Source: Salinarimonas soli (GTDB lineage: Bacteria > Pseudomonadota > Alphaproteobacteria > Rhizobiales > Beijerinckiaceae). Taken from it: a stretch of 64,000 nucleotides of DNA. A model generated the notes under the pieces. It saw only the letters and a program-made list of their open reading frames with translations, was not told where the DNA came from and ran no database searches. The DNA is taken from positions 62,001 to 126,000 of the forward strand of contig NZ_VUOA01000005.1 in NCBI RefSeq assembly GCF_008386575.1, given 5' to 3'. This document shows positions 9,208 through 20,068 of this stretch, one piece after another (the first letter of the stretch is position 1; the number at the start of each line of letters is the position of its first letter). Both the position numbers and the translations under genes were made by a program.

Positions 9208-11289
9208 ATGCCCAAGATCATCGTCGACGACATCGAGGTCGAGGTTCCCGCGGAGTACACGCTGCTCCAGGCCGCCGAGATGGCTGGCGCGGAGATCCCG
9301 CGCTTCTGCTTCCACGAGCGCCTCTCCATCGCCGGCAATTGCCGCATGTGCCTGGTCGAGCTGAAAGGCGCGCCAAAGCCCGTGGCGTCCTGCGCCTATG
9401 CGGTCCGTGACTGCCGGCCGGGCCCCAACGGCGAGCCGCCGGTCGTGCTCACCAAGTCGCCGACGGTGAAAAAGGCGCGCGAAGGGGTGATGGAGTTCCT
9501 CCTCATCAACCACCCGCTCGACTGCCCGATCTGCGACCAGGGCGGCGAGTGCGACCTCCAGGACCAGGCGATGGCGTACGGGGTCGACACCTCGCGCTTC
9601 GCCGAGAACAAGCGGGCCGTCGAGGACAAGTATCTCGGTCCGCTCGTCCGCACCTCGATGAACCGGTGCATCCACTGCACCCGCTGCGTGCGCTTCGCCA
9701 CCGAGATCGCCGGCGTGCCGGATCTCGGCACGATCGGCCGCGGCGAGGACATGGAGATCACGTCCTATCTCGAGCGGGCCATGGGCTCGGAGCTCCAGTC
9801 CTGCGTGGCGGACCTCTGCCCCGTCGGCGCGCTCCTCAACAAGCCCTACTCGTTCAACGCCCGCCCATGGGAGCTCACCAAGACCGAGTCGGTCGACGTC
9901 ATGGACGCGGTCGGCTCCAACATCCGGGTCGACAGCCGCGGCCGCGAGGTCATGCGCATCCTGCCGCGGGTGAACGAGCTCATCAACGAGGAGTGGATCC
10001 ACGACAAGACCCGCCACATCGTGGACGGGCTGCGGCGCCAGCGCCTGGACCGCCCCTATGTCCGCGAGAACGGAAAGCTGCGCCCGGCGACCTGGAACGA
10101 GGCCTTCGAGACGATCGCGGCGCGCCTGCGCGGCGTGGCGCCCGAGCGCGTCGGCGCGCTCGTGGGCGATCTCGCCGGGGCCGAGGAAATCTTCGCCCTG
10201 AAGGCGCTCATGGACGGGCTCGGGGTCAAGAACCTCGACGCGCGCCAGGACGGCACGGTGCTGCACCCGGCTTACGGGCGCGCCTCCTACATCTTCAACC
10301 CGAGCATCATCGGCATCGAGGACGCCGACGCCGTCCTGATCGTGGGCGCCAACCCGCGGATCGAGGCGTCGCTCGTCAACGTGCGCCTGCGCAAGCGCTG
10401 GCGGCGCTCGCCGCTGCCGATCGGCCTCATCGGCGAGAACGTGGACCTCACCTATCCGGTCCAGCATCTCGGCGCCGGTCCGGACACCCTGGCCGACGTG
10501 CTCTCGGGCTCGCACTCCTTCGCCGAGATCCTGCGCAAGGCCGAGCGTCCGCTCGTCATCGTGGGGCAGGGCGCGCTCACCCGTCCCGACGGCCTGGCGA
10601 TCCTCGCCATGGCGGCCCGGCTCGTGCGCGAGTTCGGCGGCGCAGCCGAGGGCTGGAACGGGCTCGCCATCCTGCACACGGCCGCGTCGCGGGTCGCGGC
10701 CCTCGATCTCGGCTTCGTGCCGGAGGAGGGCAGCCTCACCGCCCGCGAGATGGCGCAGGCGGGGGCGGTCGACGTCCTGTTCAACCTCGGCGCCGACGAG
10801 ATCGACGTCGCGCCTGGCGCCTTCGTGGTCTACCAGGGCACGCACGGCGACCGCGGAGCCCACCGGGCCGACGTGATCCTGCCGAGCGCCACCTACACGG
10901 AGAAGACCGGCACCTACGTGAACACGGAAGGCCGGGTCCAGCTTGCCAACCGCGCGGCCTTCCCGCCCGGGGAGGCGAGGGAGGACTGGGCGATCCTGCG
11001 GGCGCTCTCCGAGCGGCTCGGCGCCAAGCTCCCCTTCGACTCGCTCATGCAGCTGCGCCAGCGCCTCTACGCGGCGGCGCCTCACTTCGCGGACATCGAC
11101 AGCATCGCCGCGGGCAACCTCGCCGAGAGCATCGACATGCTCGCGGGCCTCGGCGACCAGCCCGGGCGCGAGCCGTTCCGCGGCCCGATCGAGGATTTCT
11201 ACCTCACGAACCCGATCGCGCGGGCGTCCGGCATCATGGCCGAGTGCTCCGCGCTGGCGCACGGCGCGAAGCTCGAGGCGGCGGAGTAA
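9208..11289 (+). CDS. nuoG: NADH-quinone oxidoreductase subunit G
   Basis: 693 residues, the usual alphaproteobacterial length. The N-terminal [2Fe-2S] domain has [18 protein letters not shown] plus a fourth Cys in [11 protein letters not shown] His/Cys motif ([17 protein letters not shown]) binds N5, and [11 protein letters not shown] with [15 protein letters not shown] binds N4. The rest (~residue 220 onward) is a molybdopterin-oxidoreductase-like domain that has lost its cofactor in this family. It carries electrons from NuoF towards NuoI. The end is 9 bases before nuoH. Confidence 0.98.
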   Translation: MPKIIVDDIEVEVPAEYTLLQAAEMAGAEIPRFCFHERLSIAGNCRMCLVELKGAPKPVASCAYAVRDCRPGPNGEPPVVLTKSPTVKKAREGVMEFLLINHPLDCPICDQGGECDLQDQAMAYGVDTSRFAENKRAVEDKYLGPLVRTSMNRCIHCTRCVRFATEIAGVPDLGTIGRGEDMEITSYLERAMGSELQSCVADLCPVGALLNKPYSFNARPWELTKTESVDVMDAVGSNIRVDSRGREVMRILPRVNELINEEWIHDKTRHIVDGLRRQRLDRPYVRENGKLRPATWNEAFETIAARLRGVAPERVGALVGDLAGAEEIFALKALMDGLGVKNLDARQDGTVLHPAYGRASYIFNPSIIGIEDADAVLIVGANPRIEASLVNVRLRKRWRRSPLPIGLIGENVDLTYPVQHLGAGPDTLADVLSGSHSFAEILRKAERPLVIVGQGALTRPDGLAILAMAARLVREFGGAAEGWNGLAILHTAASRVAALDLGFVPEEGSLTAREMAQAGAVDVLFNLGADEIDVAPGAFVVYQGTHGDRGAHRADVILPSATYTEKTGTYVNTEGRVQLANRAAFPPGEAREDWAILRALSERLGAKLPFDSLMQLRQRLYAAAPHFADIDSIAAGNLAESIDMLAGLGDQPGREPFRGPIEDFYLTNPIARASGIMAECSALAHGAKLEAAE

Positions 11290-11298
11290 GGACGAGCC

Positions 11299-12318
11299 AT
11301 GGAAACCCTTCTCTACGTTCTGTTCGTCGTCCTGCAGAGCTTCGTGCTCCTGTCGGCGCTGCTCGTCTTCATCGCCTACATCCTCTATGCCGACCGGAAG
11401 ATCTGGGCTGCCGTCCAGCTCCGCCGCGGGCCGAACGTGGTCGGGCCCTGGGGGCTGCTCCAGTCCTTCGCCGACCTGCTGAAGTTCGTCCTCAAGGAGC
11501 CGGTGATCCCGGCGAGCGCCAACAAGGGCATCTTCCTGATCGCACCCTTGATGATGTCGGTGCTCGCGCTCGCCGCCTGGGCCGTCATCCCGGTCGCCGA
11601 GGGCTGGGCCATCGCCGACATCAATGTCGGCATCCTCTATATCTTCGCGATGTCGTCCATGGGCGTCTACGGCGTCATCATGGGCGGGTGGGCTGCCAAC
11701 TCGAAGTACTCGTTCCTGGGCGCGCTCCGCTCGGCGGCCCAGATGGTGTCCTACGAGGTCTCGATCGGCTTCGTGATCATCACCGTGCTGATGTGCGTGG
11801 GCTCGCTGAACCTCACGAAGATCGTCCTCGCGCAGGACGGTGCCTGGGGCATGCTCGGCTGGTTCTGGCTGCCGCTCTTCCCCGTCTTCGTGATCTTCCT
11901 GATCTCGGCGCTCGCCGAGACGAACCGCCCGCCCTTCGACCTGCCGGAGGCCGAATCCGAGCTCGTTGCGGGCTATATGGTGGAATACTCCTCCACTCCC
12001 TATCTTCTCTTCATGCTCGGCGAGTACGTGGCCATCATGACCATGTGCGCGCTAATGACGATCCTGTTCTTCGGCGGCTGGCTGTCCCCGATCCCGTTCG
12101 CGCCCTTCACCTGGATCCCGGGCGTGATCTGGTTCGTGCTCAAGATGAGCCTCATCTTCTTCATCTTCGCGATGACGAAGGCGATGGTGCCCCGCTACCG
12201 CTACGACCAGCTCATGCGTCTGGGCTGGAAGGTGTTCCTTCCGATGTCGCTCGTGCTGCTCGTCGTGACGGCCGGCGTGCTCAAGCTCATGGGATGGGCG
12301 CCCGGCGTCGGGGGGTGA
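11299..12318 (+). CDS. nuoH: NADH-quinone oxidoreductase subunit H
   Basis: 339 residues, eight or so membrane helices. Family signatures are [19 protein letters not shown] (residues ~33-51), [11 protein letters not shown], and the loop [20 protein letters not shown] that lines the quinone tunnel. NuoH anchors the peripheral arm to the membrane and helps form the quinone chamber. The stop codon is directly followed by a GTG-started small ORF. Confidence 0.98.
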   Translation: METLLYVLFVVLQSFVLLSALLVFIAYILYADRKIWAAVQLRRGPNVVGPWGLLQSFADLLKFVLKEPVIPASANKGIFLIAPLMMSVLALAAWAVIPVAEGWAIADINVGILYIFAMSSMGVYGVIMGGWAANSKYSFLGALRSAAQMVSYEVSIGFVIITVLMCVGSLNLTKIVLAQDGAWGMLGWFWLPLFPVFVIFLISALAETNRPPFDLPEAESELVAGYMVEYSSTPYLLFMLGEYVAIMTMCALMTILFFGGWLSPIPFAPFTWIPGVIWFVLKMSLIFFIFAMTKAMVPRYRYDQLMRLGWKVFLPMSLVLLVVTAGVLKLMGWAPGVGG

Positions 12319-12319
12319 C

Positions 12320-12565
12320 GTGGACGCGCTGGCGCCGGCAGGCCTGATCGGCGCGCTCGTCGGCCTTCTCGTGGGCTGGGTCGACTCCCGGATCGTCGCC
12401 GGCGTGGTCGAGGGCAAGCTCAGGTCGCTCGACCGTTCGGTCACCCCGGACGAGCGGGCCGATTTCGAGCGGCGGATCGTCTGGTTTCGCCGCCTGCTGG
12501 GCGCGGCGACGATGGGGTTCTTTCCCGTTCTGGGCTACTGGCTCGGGCGGGCCGTCGGCGGGTGA
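12320..12565 (+). CDS. Small membrane protein between nuoH and nuoI
   Basis: 81 residues from the GTG at 12320, one base after the nuoH stop. Two hydrophobic segments (about residues 6-21, [14 protein letters not shown], and 60-78, [20 protein letters not shown]) flank a charged segment with [21 protein letters not shown], so it looks like a two-helix hairpin protein. The family is not recognised. The gene spacing suggests translational coupling to nuoH. The GC-rich codon pattern matches its neighbours. Whether it is an accessory complex I protein or an unrelated passenger cannot be told from sequence. Confidence 0.6.
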   Translation: MDALAPAGLIGALVGLLVGWVDSRIVAGVVEGKLRSLDRSVTPDERADFERRIVWFRRLLGAATMGFFPVLGYWLGRAVGG

Positions 12566-12659
12566 GGGTGGTCCCTCGGTCGCCGGATCTGATGTGAGCG
12601 CCGGCCCTGAGGCCGGCCGTATGGACCGCGCGGGGCGGTCGGGACATGGAGACCGGGCG

Positions 12660-13148
12660 ATGAGGCTCGATCATGCTGCAAGGTCGATCTTCCTGAGGGA
12701 GTTCGTGGACGGCTTCGTGCTCACCATGAAGTACTTCTTCAAGCCGAAGGCGACCCTCAATTATCCGTTCGAGAAGGGCGTCCAGTCGCCCCGCTTCCGG
12801 GGCGAGCACGCCCTGCGCCGCTACCCCAACGGGGAGGAGCGCTGCATCGCGTGCAAGCTCTGCGAGGCGGTCTGCCCGGCCCAGGCCATCACGATCGAGG
12901 CCGGCCCCCGGCGCAACGACGGCACGCGGCGCACCACGCGCTACGACATCGACATGGTGAAGTGCATCTATTGCGGGCTGTGCCAGGAGGCCTGTCCCGT
13001 GGACGCCATCGTCGAAGGGCCGAACTTCGAGTTCTCGGTCGAGACACGCGAGGAGCTGCTCTACGACAAGAACAAGCTGCTCGAGAACGGCGATCGCTGG
13101 GAGCGGGAGATCGCCCGCAACATCGTCCGCGACGCGCCGTATCGCTGA
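12660..13148 (+). CDS. nuoI: NADH-quinone oxidoreductase subunit I
   Basis: 162 residues from the ATG at 12660, giving [19 protein letters not shown], which matches the conserved alphaproteobacterial N-terminus; the longer frame from 12594 is rejected. Two ferredoxin motifs bind N6a and N6b: [13 protein letters not shown] and [13 protein letters not shown]. The stretch [15 protein letters not shown] before them is the amphipathic membrane-surface segment. It lies 94 bp downstream of the small membrane-protein ORF; a GC-rich hairpin (12600-12617) is in that gap. Confidence 0.98.
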   Translation: MRLDHAARSIFLREFVDGFVLTMKYFFKPKATLNYPFEKGVQSPRFRGEHALRRYPNGEERCIACKLCEAVCPAQAITIEAGPRRNDGTRRTTRYDIDMVKCIYCGLCQEACPVDAIVEGPNFEFSVETREELLYDKNKLLENGDRWEREIARNIVRDAPYR

Positions 13149-13300
13149 GGGCCCGCCCGGGGGATCCGGGCGTTTTCTCCCCGTTCCCGTTCCGGACCGC
13201 GGTTGTGCGGCCCGGAATCGGGGTCTATAGACACAGCCGCCCGGCTACCGGGCCCGTCGCCACGAGGCGCCCCCGCCCGGGGGCCGGGATCGAGCGCAAC

Positions 13301-13912
13301 ATGGTCACCGCCGCCTTCTTCTATCTCTTCTCAGGGATCGCGATCGCCTCCGCCTTTATGGTGATCGCGGCGAAGAACCCCGTTCATTCGGTGCTCTTCC
13401 TGATCCTCGCCTTCGTGAACGCCGCCGGGCTCTTCCTCCTCATCGGGGCCGAGTTCCTCGCGATGCTGCTCATCGTGGTCTATGTGGGCGCGGTCTCGGT
13501 GCTGTTCCTCTTCGTCGTCATGATGCTCGACGTGGACTTCGCGGCGCTCCGGCAGGGCTTCCTCCAATATCTTCCGGTCGGCGCGGTCATCGGCGTGATC
13601 TTCCTCGTGGAGCTGCTCCTGATCCTTGGCACCTGGTCGATCGATCCCAACCTCGTGCGCACGCCCGCGGTCGGCATCCCCACCCAGGCCGTGATGACGA
13701 ACACGGAGGCGCTGGGCGTCGTGATCTACACGCGCTACGCCTTTCTCTTCCAGATCGCGGGGCTGATCCTCCTCGTCGCGATGATCGGCGCCATCGTCCT
13801 GACCCTGCGCGAGCGCACCGGCGTGCGCCGCCAGAACATCGCCGCCCAGACCCTGCGCACCACGGCGACCGCCATCGAGGTGCGCAAGGTTCCGTCCCGG
13901 GAAGGCGTGTGA
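13301..13912 (+). CDS. nuoJ: NADH-quinone oxidoreductase subunit J
   Basis: 203 residues from the ATG at 13301 ([20 protein letters not shown]); the upstream extension in the same frame overlaps nuoI and is not homologous. Five membrane helices are visible, with the conserved ARNPVHS-like [13 protein letters not shown] and [20 protein letters not shown]. It is an antiporter-module linker in the membrane arm. The gap to nuoI (152 bp) is the largest but one in the operon. Confidence 0.97.
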   Translation: MVTAAFFYLFSGIAIASAFMVIAAKNPVHSVLFLILAFVNAAGLFLLIGAEFLAMLLIVVYVGAVSVLFLFVVMMLDVDFAALRQGFLQYLPVGAVIGVIFLVELLLILGTWSIDPNLVRTPAVGIPTQAVMTNTEALGVVIYTRYAFLFQIAGLILLVAMIGAIVLTLRERTGVRRQNIAAQTLRTTATAIEVRKVPSREGV

Positions 13913-13919
13913 GGCTCCC

Positions 13920-14228
13920 ATGACCATCGGCCTGATCCATTATCTCGTGGTCGCGGCGATCCTGTTCACGCTCGGCGTGTTCGGGATCTTCCTCAACCGA
14001 AAGAACGTCATCGTCATCCTGATGTCGATCGAGCTCATCCTGCTCGCCGTGAACATCAACCTGGTGTCGTTCTCGATCTTCCTGAACGATATCGTCGGCC
14101 AGGTCTTCGCCCTGTTCATCCTCACCGTCGCGGCGGCCGAGGCCGCGATCGGGCTCGCCATCCTCGTCGTCTTCTTCCGCAACCGCGGCACCATCGCGGT
14201 GGAAGACATCAACATGATGAAGGGCTGA
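13920..14228 (+). CDS. nuoK: NADH-quinone oxidoreductase subunit K
   Basis: 102 residues, three membrane helices. The conserved buried glutamates of the proton path are in [15 protein letters not shown] and [13 protein letters not shown]. It starts 7 bases after the nuoJ stop. It is homologous to MrpC. Confidence 0.98.
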   Translation: MTIGLIHYLVVAAILFTLGVFGIFLNRKNVIVILMSIELILLAVNINLVSFSIFLNDIVGQVFALFILTVAAAEAAIGLAILVVFFRNRGTIAVEDINMMKG

Positions 14229-14238
14229 GAGCGCGGCC

Positions 14239-16290
14239 ATGTATCACGCGATCGTCTTCCTGCCGCTGCTCGGCTTCCTGATCGCCGGGCTGTTCGGCCG
14301 CTATATCGGCCCGCGCCCCTCCGAGATCGTCACCACCGCGCTCCTCGCCGTCGCGGCGTTCCTGTCGTGGATCGCCTTCTTCCAGGTCGGCTTCGGCTCC
14401 GGGGGCGGACGCGTCCAGGTCGCGACGTGGTTCGTCTCCGGCGGGATGGTGGTCGACTGGGCGTTCCGGATCGACACGCTGACGGTCGTGATGCTGGTCG
14501 TCGTCAACACGGTCTCGACCCTCGTCCACCTCTACTCCATCGGCTACATGCACGAGGATCCGCACCGCCCGCGGTTCTTCGCCTACCTGTCGCTGTTCAC
14601 CTTCGCGATGCTCACCCTGGTGACGGCCGACAACCTCGTGCAGATGTTTTTCGGCTGGGAAGGCGTGGGACTCGCGAGCTACCTCCTCATCGGCTTCTGG
14701 TACAAGAAGGCGTCCGCGAACGCCGCGGCGATGAAGGCCTTCATCGTCAACCGCGTGGGCGATTTCGGCTTCGCGCTCGGCATCTTCCTCGTCTTCGTCA
14801 TCTTCGGCGCTGTCACCTTCGACGGCATCTTCCCCCGGGTGGCCGACTTCCAGAACGCGAAATTCCTGTTCGTCGGCATCGAGTGGAACGCGCTGACGCT
14901 CGCCTGCCTGCTCCTGTTCATGGGCGCCATGGGCAAGTCGGCTCAGTTCATGCTGCACACCTGGTTGCCGGACGCCATGGAAGGCCCGACCCCCGTGTCG
15001 GCCCTCATCCATGCCGCCACCATGGTGACGGCCGGCGTGTTCATGGTGGCGCGCCTCTCCCCGATCTTCGAGTACGCTCCCTCGGCGCTCACCGTGGTGA
15101 CCGTGATCGGCGGCATCACGGCCTTCTTCGCGGCGACCGTCGGCCTCGTGCAGAACGACATCAAGCGGGTGATCGCCTACTCGACCTGCTCGCAGCTCGG
15201 CTACATGTTCGTGGGCCTGGGCGTCGGCGCCTACGGGGCGGGCGTGTTCCACCTCTTCACGCACGCCTTCTTCAAGGCGCTGCTGTTCCTCGGTGCCGGC
15301 TCGGTCATCCACGCGATGCACCACGAGCAGGACATCCGCCACATGGGCGCGCTGCGCCGCTACATCCCGCTCACCGCGGCGGCGATGGCCATCGGCACCC
15401 TCGCGCTCACCGGCTTCCCCTTCACGGCGGGCTATTACTCGAAGGACGCGATCATCGAGGCGGCCTATGCCTCGCACCGCCCGGGCTCGGACTTCGCCTT
15501 CCTGTGCGTGGTGATCGCGGCGGTCTTCACCTCGTTCTATTCCTGGCGCCTGTTCTTCCTCACCTTCGAGGGGCACGCGCGCTGGGGCTCGCACGGGACG
15601 GATCATCATCCGGTCGCGCACGGCGCCCATCACGATCATGAGGGCGTGGACCACAACGTCCGCTCAGGCGACGCCGAGCATGCGGCGGCAGCCGATCACG
15701 AGCACGGCCACCACGGGGCGCACCAGCCCCACGAGAGCCCCCTCGTCATGCTCATCCCGCTCGGCGTGCTGGCCTTCGGGGCGATCGCGGCTGGCTTCCT
15801 CTTCCACGAGCGCTTCATCGGCCACGATTACGCGCATTTCTGGAAGGGCGCGCTGTTCACGGCGCCGAACAACCACATCCTGGAGGAGATGCACCACGTC
15901 CCGGCCTGGGTGGTCTGGTCGCCCTTCGTCGCGATGGTGATCGGCTTCGTGACGGCCTTCTATATGTATCTGCGCCGGCCGGAGACGGCCGTGCGGCTCG
16001 CGGCCCGTCACCCGTTCCTGTACCGCTTCCTCCTCAACAAGTGGTACTTCGACGAGCTCTACGACCTCGTCTTCGTGAAGCCCGCCATGCGCCTCGGCCG
16101 CTTCCTGTGGCGCACCGGCGACGTGCGGCTGATCGACGGCCTGGGGCCGGACGGGATCTCGGCCCGCGTGCTCGACGTGACCCGCGGGGCCGTCCGCCTG
16201 CAAACGGGCTACGTCTACCATTACGCCTTCGTGATGCTCATCGGCGTCGCGGCCATCGTGACCTGGTACCTGTTCGGAGGGGCCCGCTGA
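14239..16290 (+). CDS. nuoL: NADH-quinone oxidoreductase subunit L, with a His-rich loop
   Basis: 683 residues. It is an antiporter-like subunit with about 16 membrane helices and the long C-terminal lateral helix of NuoL. Signatures are [19 protein letters not shown] (key Glu in TM5), the lysine in [19 protein letters not shown], and [19 protein letters not shown]. Residues ~452-500 (codons about 15595-15740) hold about 15 histidines between two helices, an exposed loop absent from many NuoL proteins. The stop TGA overlaps the nuoM ATG. Confidence 0.98.
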   Translation: MYHAIVFLPLLGFLIAGLFGRYIGPRPSEIVTTALLAVAAFLSWIAFFQVGFGSGGGRVQVATWFVSGGMVVDWAFRIDTLTVVMLVVVNTVSTLVHLYSIGYMHEDPHRPRFFAYLSLFTFAMLTLVTADNLVQMFFGWEGVGLASYLLIGFWYKKASANAAAMKAFIVNRVGDFGFALGIFLVFVIFGAVTFDGIFPRVADFQNAKFLFVGIEWNALTLACLLLFMGAMGKSAQFMLHTWLPDAMEGPTPVSALIHAATMVTAGVFMVARLSPIFEYAPSALTVVTVIGGITAFFAATVGLVQNDIKRVIAYSTCSQLGYMFVGLGVGAYGAGVFHLFTHAFFKALLFLGAGSVIHAMHHEQDIRHMGALRRYIPLTAAAMAIGTLALTGFPFTAGYYSKDAIIEAAYASHRPGSDFAFLCVVIAAVFTSFYSWRLFFLTFEGHARWGSHGTDHHPVAHGAHHDHEGVDHNVRSGDAEHAAAADHEHGHHGAHQPHESPLVMLIPLGVLAFGAIAAGFLFHERFIGHDYAHFWKGALFTAPNNHILEEMHHVPAWVVWSPFVAMVIGFVTAFYMYLRRPETAVRLAARHPFLYRFLLNKWYFDELYDLVFVKPAMRLGRFLWRTGDVRLIDGLGPDGISARVLDVTRGAVRLQTGYVYHYAFVMLIGVAAIVTWYLFGGAR

Positions 16291-17801
16291 TGTTCGGCTT
16301 CGGTATTCTCTCCGGGCTCCTCATCCTGCCGCTGGTCGGCGCCGCGTTCATCCTGTCCCTCCGGGGCGACGGCGAGGCCGTCCGCTCGAACGTGCGCTGG
16401 GCGGCGCTCGCCACCACGGTGATCACCTTCCTGGTCTCGCTCGTCGCCTGGGCGCGCTTCGACCTCTCGACGTCGGAGTTTCAGCTCGTCGAGAGCCATT
16501 CGTGGCTCACCGAGACGATCCGCTTCAAGCTCGGGGTAGACGGCTTCTCGCTGCCCTTCGTGATCCTCACCACCTTCCTGATGCCGTTCTGCATCCTGGC
16601 CTCGTGGGAGTCGATCGAGCACCGCCTCAAGGAATATTTCGTCGCCTTCCTCGTTCTCGAATCGATGGTGATCGGCGTCTTCACGGCGCTCGACCTGTTC
16701 CTGTTCTACGTCTTCTTCGAGGCCGGCCTCATCCCGATGTTCCTCATCATCGGCATCTGGGGCGGCAAGCGGCGCATCTACGCGGCGTTCAAGTTCTTCC
16801 TCTATACGCTGCTTGGCTCCCTCCTCATGCTCGTCGCCATGATCGCAATGTATTGGGACGCGGGCACGAGCGACATCGTGCGCCTGATGACGCACAAGTT
16901 CGCGCCGCACCTTCAGACCTGGCTCTTCCTCGCCTTCTTCGCGTCGTTCGCGGTGAAGATGCCGATGTGGCCGGTCCATACCTGGCTGCCCGACGCCCAC
17001 GTCGAGGCGCCCACCGCGGGCTCCGTGATCCTGGCGGGCATCCTGCTGAAGATGGGCGGCTACGGCTTCCTGCGCTTCTCGCTGCCCATGTTCCCAGATG
17101 CCTCGGCCTATTTCGCGCCGCTGATCTATTCCCTCTCGGTGATCGCGATCATCTACACGTCGCTCGTCGCCCTGATGCAGGAGGACATGAAGAAGCTCAT
17201 CGCCTACTCGTCCGTGGCGCATATGGGCTTCGTCACCATGGGCCTGTTCACGCTGACGGCGCAGGGCATCCAGGGCGCCATGTTCGTGATGATCTCGCAT
17301 GGCCTCGTCTCGGGCGCGCTCTTCCTCTGCGTGGGCGTGATCTACGACCGCATGCACACCCGCGACATCGCAGCCTATGGCGGGCTCGTGGACCGGATGC
17401 CCATGTACGCCGTGGCCTTCCTCGTGTTCACGATGGCCAATGTCGGGCTGCCGGGCACCTCGTCCTTCGTGGGCGAGTTCCTGTCGCTCGCGGGCGCATT
17501 CCGGGCCAATCCCTGGGTCGCGTTTTTCGCCACGACGGGCGTGATCCTCTCGGCGGCCTACGCGCTTTGGCTCTACCGCCGGGTCGTCTACGGCGAGATG
17601 AGCCGGCCGGAGCTGCGCTCCATCGCGGACCTGAACCCGCGGGAGATCGCGACCCTCGCGCCGCTTCTCCTCCTCGTGATCTATTACGGCTTCCAGCCGC
17701 AGCCGATCCTCGACGCCTTCGCGGCCTCGACGGACCACCTGATCAGCACCACCCAGGCGGCGCTTTCGGCGACGAAGACCGTCGCCCTCGGCGTGAAGTG
17801 A
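16290..17801 (+). CDS. nuoM: NADH-quinone oxidoreductase subunit M
   Basis: 503 residues from the ATG at 16290, which shares its A with the nuoL stop (ATGA overlap). It is an antiporter-like proton-pumping subunit: [18 protein letters not shown] contains the TM5 Glu, and [19 protein letters not shown] contains the TM7 Lys. [18 protein letters not shown] follows. The C-terminus is hydrophilic and short. It is translationally coupled to nuoL. Confidence 0.98.
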   Translation: MFGFGILSGLLILPLVGAAFILSLRGDGEAVRSNVRWAALATTVITFLVSLVAWARFDLSTSEFQLVESHSWLTETIRFKLGVDGFSLPFVILTTFLMPFCILASWESIEHRLKEYFVAFLVLESMVIGVFTALDLFLFYVFFEAGLIPMFLIIGIWGGKRRIYAAFKFFLYTLLGSLLMLVAMIAMYWDAGTSDIVRLMTHKFAPHLQTWLFLAFFASFAVKMPMWPVHTWLPDAHVEAPTAGSVILAGILLKMGGYGFLRFSLPMFPDASAYFAPLIYSLSVIAIIYTSLVALMQEDMKKLIAYSSVAHMGFVTMGLFTLTAQGIQGAMFVMISHGLVSGALFLCVGVIYDRMHTRDIAAYGGLVDRMPMYAVAFLVFTMANVGLPGTSSFVGEFLSLAGAFRANPWVAFFATTGVILSAAYALWLYRRVVYGEMSRPELRSIADLNPREIATLAPLLLLVIYYGFQPQPILDAFAASTDHLISTTQAALSATKTVALGVK

Positions 17802-17808
17802 GAGCCCC

Positions 17809-19248
17809 ATGAACTACGCGATTCCGGTCCCGGCGCTCTGGCCCGCCCTGCCTGAAATCCTTCTCTCGGTGGGCGTTCTGGCGCTCGTGCTCTTCGGGGC
17901 GGTCCGCGGCGAGCGCTCGGCGGGGACCGTCCGGCTCGCGACGCTCGCGCTGCTCCTGGTGACCCTCGTCGTCGTGCTGGCGATGCCGAACGAGCGGGTG
18001 GTGACCTTCTCGGGCTCCTTCGTGCTCGACGGTTTCGCCAAGTTCATGAAGGCGCTCACGCTGATCGCCTCCGCCGCGGCGCTCTTCATCTCGGGCGACT
18101 ATTTCCGCCGCGAGGGCATCGATCGCTTCGAGTACCCCCTGCTCGTCCTGCTCGCCACCACGGGCATGATGGTCATGATCTCGGCGGGCGACCTGATCGC
18201 GCTCTATATGGGCCTCGAGCTCCTGAGCCTCGCGAGCTACGTGATTGCGGCGTTCCATCGCGACGACGCGCGCTCGACGGAAGCGGGCCTGAAATATTTC
18301 GTCCTCGGCGCGCTCTCGTCGGGCATGCTCCTCTACGGCGCATCCCTCGTCTACGGCTTCACCGGAACCGTGCAGTTCGACGTGATCGCCACGGTCCTGC
18401 GCGGCGATCCGGGCCTCGGCGCCATCCTGGGGCTCGTCTTCGTCTCGGCCGGCATCGCGTTCAAGATTTCCGCCGCGCCCTTCCACATGTGGACGCCCGA
18501 CGTCTACGAGGGCTCGCCCACCCCGGTGACCGCGTTCTTCGCCTCGGCGCCCAAGATCGCGGCCATGGCGCTTGCCGTGCGCCTGTTCGTCGGCGCCTTC
18601 CCGAACATCCTCGGGGAGTGGCGCCAGATCGTGATCTTCCTCGCCATCGCGTCGATGCTGCTCGGGTCCTTCGCGGCCATCGGCCAGCGCAACATCAAGC
18701 GGCTGATGGCGTACTCGTCCATCGGCAACGTGGGATACGCCCTCATCGGAGTCGCGGCCGGGACCGTCGACGGCATCCAGGGCGTGCTTATCTACATGGC
18801 AATCTACCTCGTCATGACGCTTGGCGCCTTCGCCTGCATCCTCGGCATGCGGCGCCAGGGCGTGAACCTGGAGGGGGTCGACGACCTGAGCGGGCTCGCG
18901 CGGACGCATCCGGGCTATGCTTTCTGCCTTGCCATGATGATGCTGTCGCTCGCGGGAATCCCGCCGCTCGCCGGCTTCTTCTCGAAGCTCTACGTCTTCG
19001 CGGCCGCGGTCCAGGCAGGCCTCACGGCACTGGCTGTGATCGGTGTCGTCGCCAGCGTGATCGGCGCGTACTACTACCTGCGCATCGTGAAGGTGATGTA
19101 CTTCGACGAGCCGACGGGCGACTTCGAGCCCCTGCCAGCGAACATCCGGGCGGTGCTCGCGGTCTCGACGGCGTTCATGCTGCTCTTCTGGCTCATTCCG
19201 GCTCCCCTGGTCGGCGCGGCGACCGTCGCCGCCCGCTCGCTGTTTTGA
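17809..19248 (+). CDS. nuoN: NADH-quinone oxidoreductase subunit N
   Basis: 479 residues. It is the third antiporter-like subunit, with fourteen or so helices. YMGLELLSLASYVIAAF contains the TM5 Glu; FKISAAPFHMWTPDVYEG and SPTPVTAFFASAPKIAA mark TM7-8. It closes the nuo operon. The next gene (birA) begins with a GTG only 2 bases after the stop, so read-through into the housekeeping genes downstream is likely. Confidence 0.98.
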   Translation: MNYAIPVPALWPALPEILLSVGVLALVLFGAVRGERSAGTVRLATLALLLVTLVVVLAMPNERVVTFSGSFVLDGFAKFMKALTLIASAAALFISGDYFRREGIDRFEYPLLVLLATTGMMVMISAGDLIALYMGLELLSLASYVIAAFHRDDARSTEAGLKYFVLGALSSGMLLYGASLVYGFTGTVQFDVIATVLRGDPGLGAILGLVFVSAGIAFKISAAPFHMWTPDVYEGSPTPVTAFFASAPKIAAMALAVRLFVGAFPNILGEWRQIVIFLAIASMLLGSFAAIGQRNIKRLMAYSSIGNVGYALIGVAAGTVDGIQGVLIYMAIYLVMTLGAFACILGMRRQGVNLEGVDDLSGLARTHPGYAFCLAMMMLSLAGIPPLAGFFSKLYVFAAAVQAGLTALAVIGVVASVIGAYYYLRIVKVMYFDEPTGDFEPLPANIRAVLAVSTAFMLLFWLIPAPLVGAATVAARSLF

Positions 19249-19250
19249 CG

Positions 19251-20054
19251 GTGCGCCTATCCCCGCTCGCTGAAACCCACGGCTTCCGTCTCATCCTCCA
19301 GGACGAGACGGGCTCGACGAACGACGGTGCCATGGCGGCGGCGCGGGACGGTGATCCCGGCAGGCTCTGGTTCGTCGCCGGCCGGCAACTCGCCGGGCGC
19401 GGACGGCAGGGCAGGGTGTGGGCCTCGCCACCGGGCAATCTCTATTCGAGCCTCCTGCTCGTAGACCCCTGCGCCCTCAATGAGGCCCCGCAACTCGGCT
19501 TCGTGATCGGACTTGCCCTCCACGATGCCGTCACCGCAGCGATGGCGAACACCTCCGGGGCTGGCTCCGTCACCCTGAAATGGCCGAACGATCTGCTCGT
19601 GGGCGGCGCCAAGATCGCCGGCATCCTTCTCGAAGGCCGCACCGTCGGCACCCCCGGCGCCCTCGCGGTCGCCATCGGCTGCGGGGTCAACGTCACCGAC
19701 TCGCCCGAGGGCACGCCCTATCCGACCACCCATCTCGCCGCCCATGCACCGCGTGCCAATCGCGCGAGCCTGTTCGAGGCGCTCTCCGCGGCGATGGCGG
19801 CGCGCCTTGCGGAATGGGACCGCGGGCGCAACTTCGCCGCCCTCAGATCCGGCTGGCTAGAGCGCGCGGCAGGCCTTGGCACGGAAGCGCGGGTTCGCCT
19901 CCCCGGGGGCGAGCGGCACGGCCGCTTCGTCGGCCTCGATCCGCACGGCCGGTTGCAGCTTGAGACCGCCGACGGTCTTGAGCTCATCGACGCAGGCGAC
20001 CTCTACTTTCCGAACCTAACGATGCAATCCGACGTTCGAAACGACGCTGTTTGA
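19251..20054 (+). CDS. birA: Biotin--[acetyl-CoA-carboxylase] ligase (no HTH domain)
   Basis: 267 residues from the GTG at 19251; the upstream frame runs inside nuoN. The enzyme makes biotinyl-AMP and transfers biotin to carboxylase lysines. Visible are DETGSTNDGAM (residues ~19-29), AGRQLAGRGRQGRVWASPPG (the biotin/ATP GRGRxGR loop) and VTLKWPNDLLVGGAKIAGIL (KWPNDL). The C-terminal SH3-like domain is EARVRLPGGERHGRFVGLD onward. No N-terminal helix-turn-helix is present, so it is a pure ligase, not a repressor. It overlaps the possible TTG start of rnj by 4 bases. Confidence 0.95.
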   Translation: MRLSPLAETHGFRLILQDETGSTNDGAMAAARDGDPGRLWFVAGRQLAGRGRQGRVWASPPGNLYSSLLLVDPCALNEAPQLGFVIGLALHDAVTAAMANTSGAGSVTLKWPNDLLVGGAKIAGILLEGRTVGTPGALAVAIGCGVNVTDSPEGTPYPTTHLAAHAPRANRASLFEALSAAMAARLAEWDRGRNFAALRSGWLERAAGLGTEARVRLPGGERHGRFVGLDPHGRLQLETADGLELIDAGDLYFPNLTMQSDVRNDAV

Positions 20055-20068
20055 AGGACTTCATACCC

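Noticed and set aside
7534..11262. 1242-codon open frame on the minus strand
   Set aside because: Antisense to nuoF and nuoG; same compositional artefact, no recognisable domain.
9549..12347. 932-codon plus-strand frame overlapping nuoG and nuoH
   Set aside because: Shifted frame of two certain genes; Arg/Pro/Gly-rich shadow.
16221..17810. 529-codon minus-strand frame
   Set aside because: Antisense to nuoM, rich in Glu/Arg/His, no domain; artefact.
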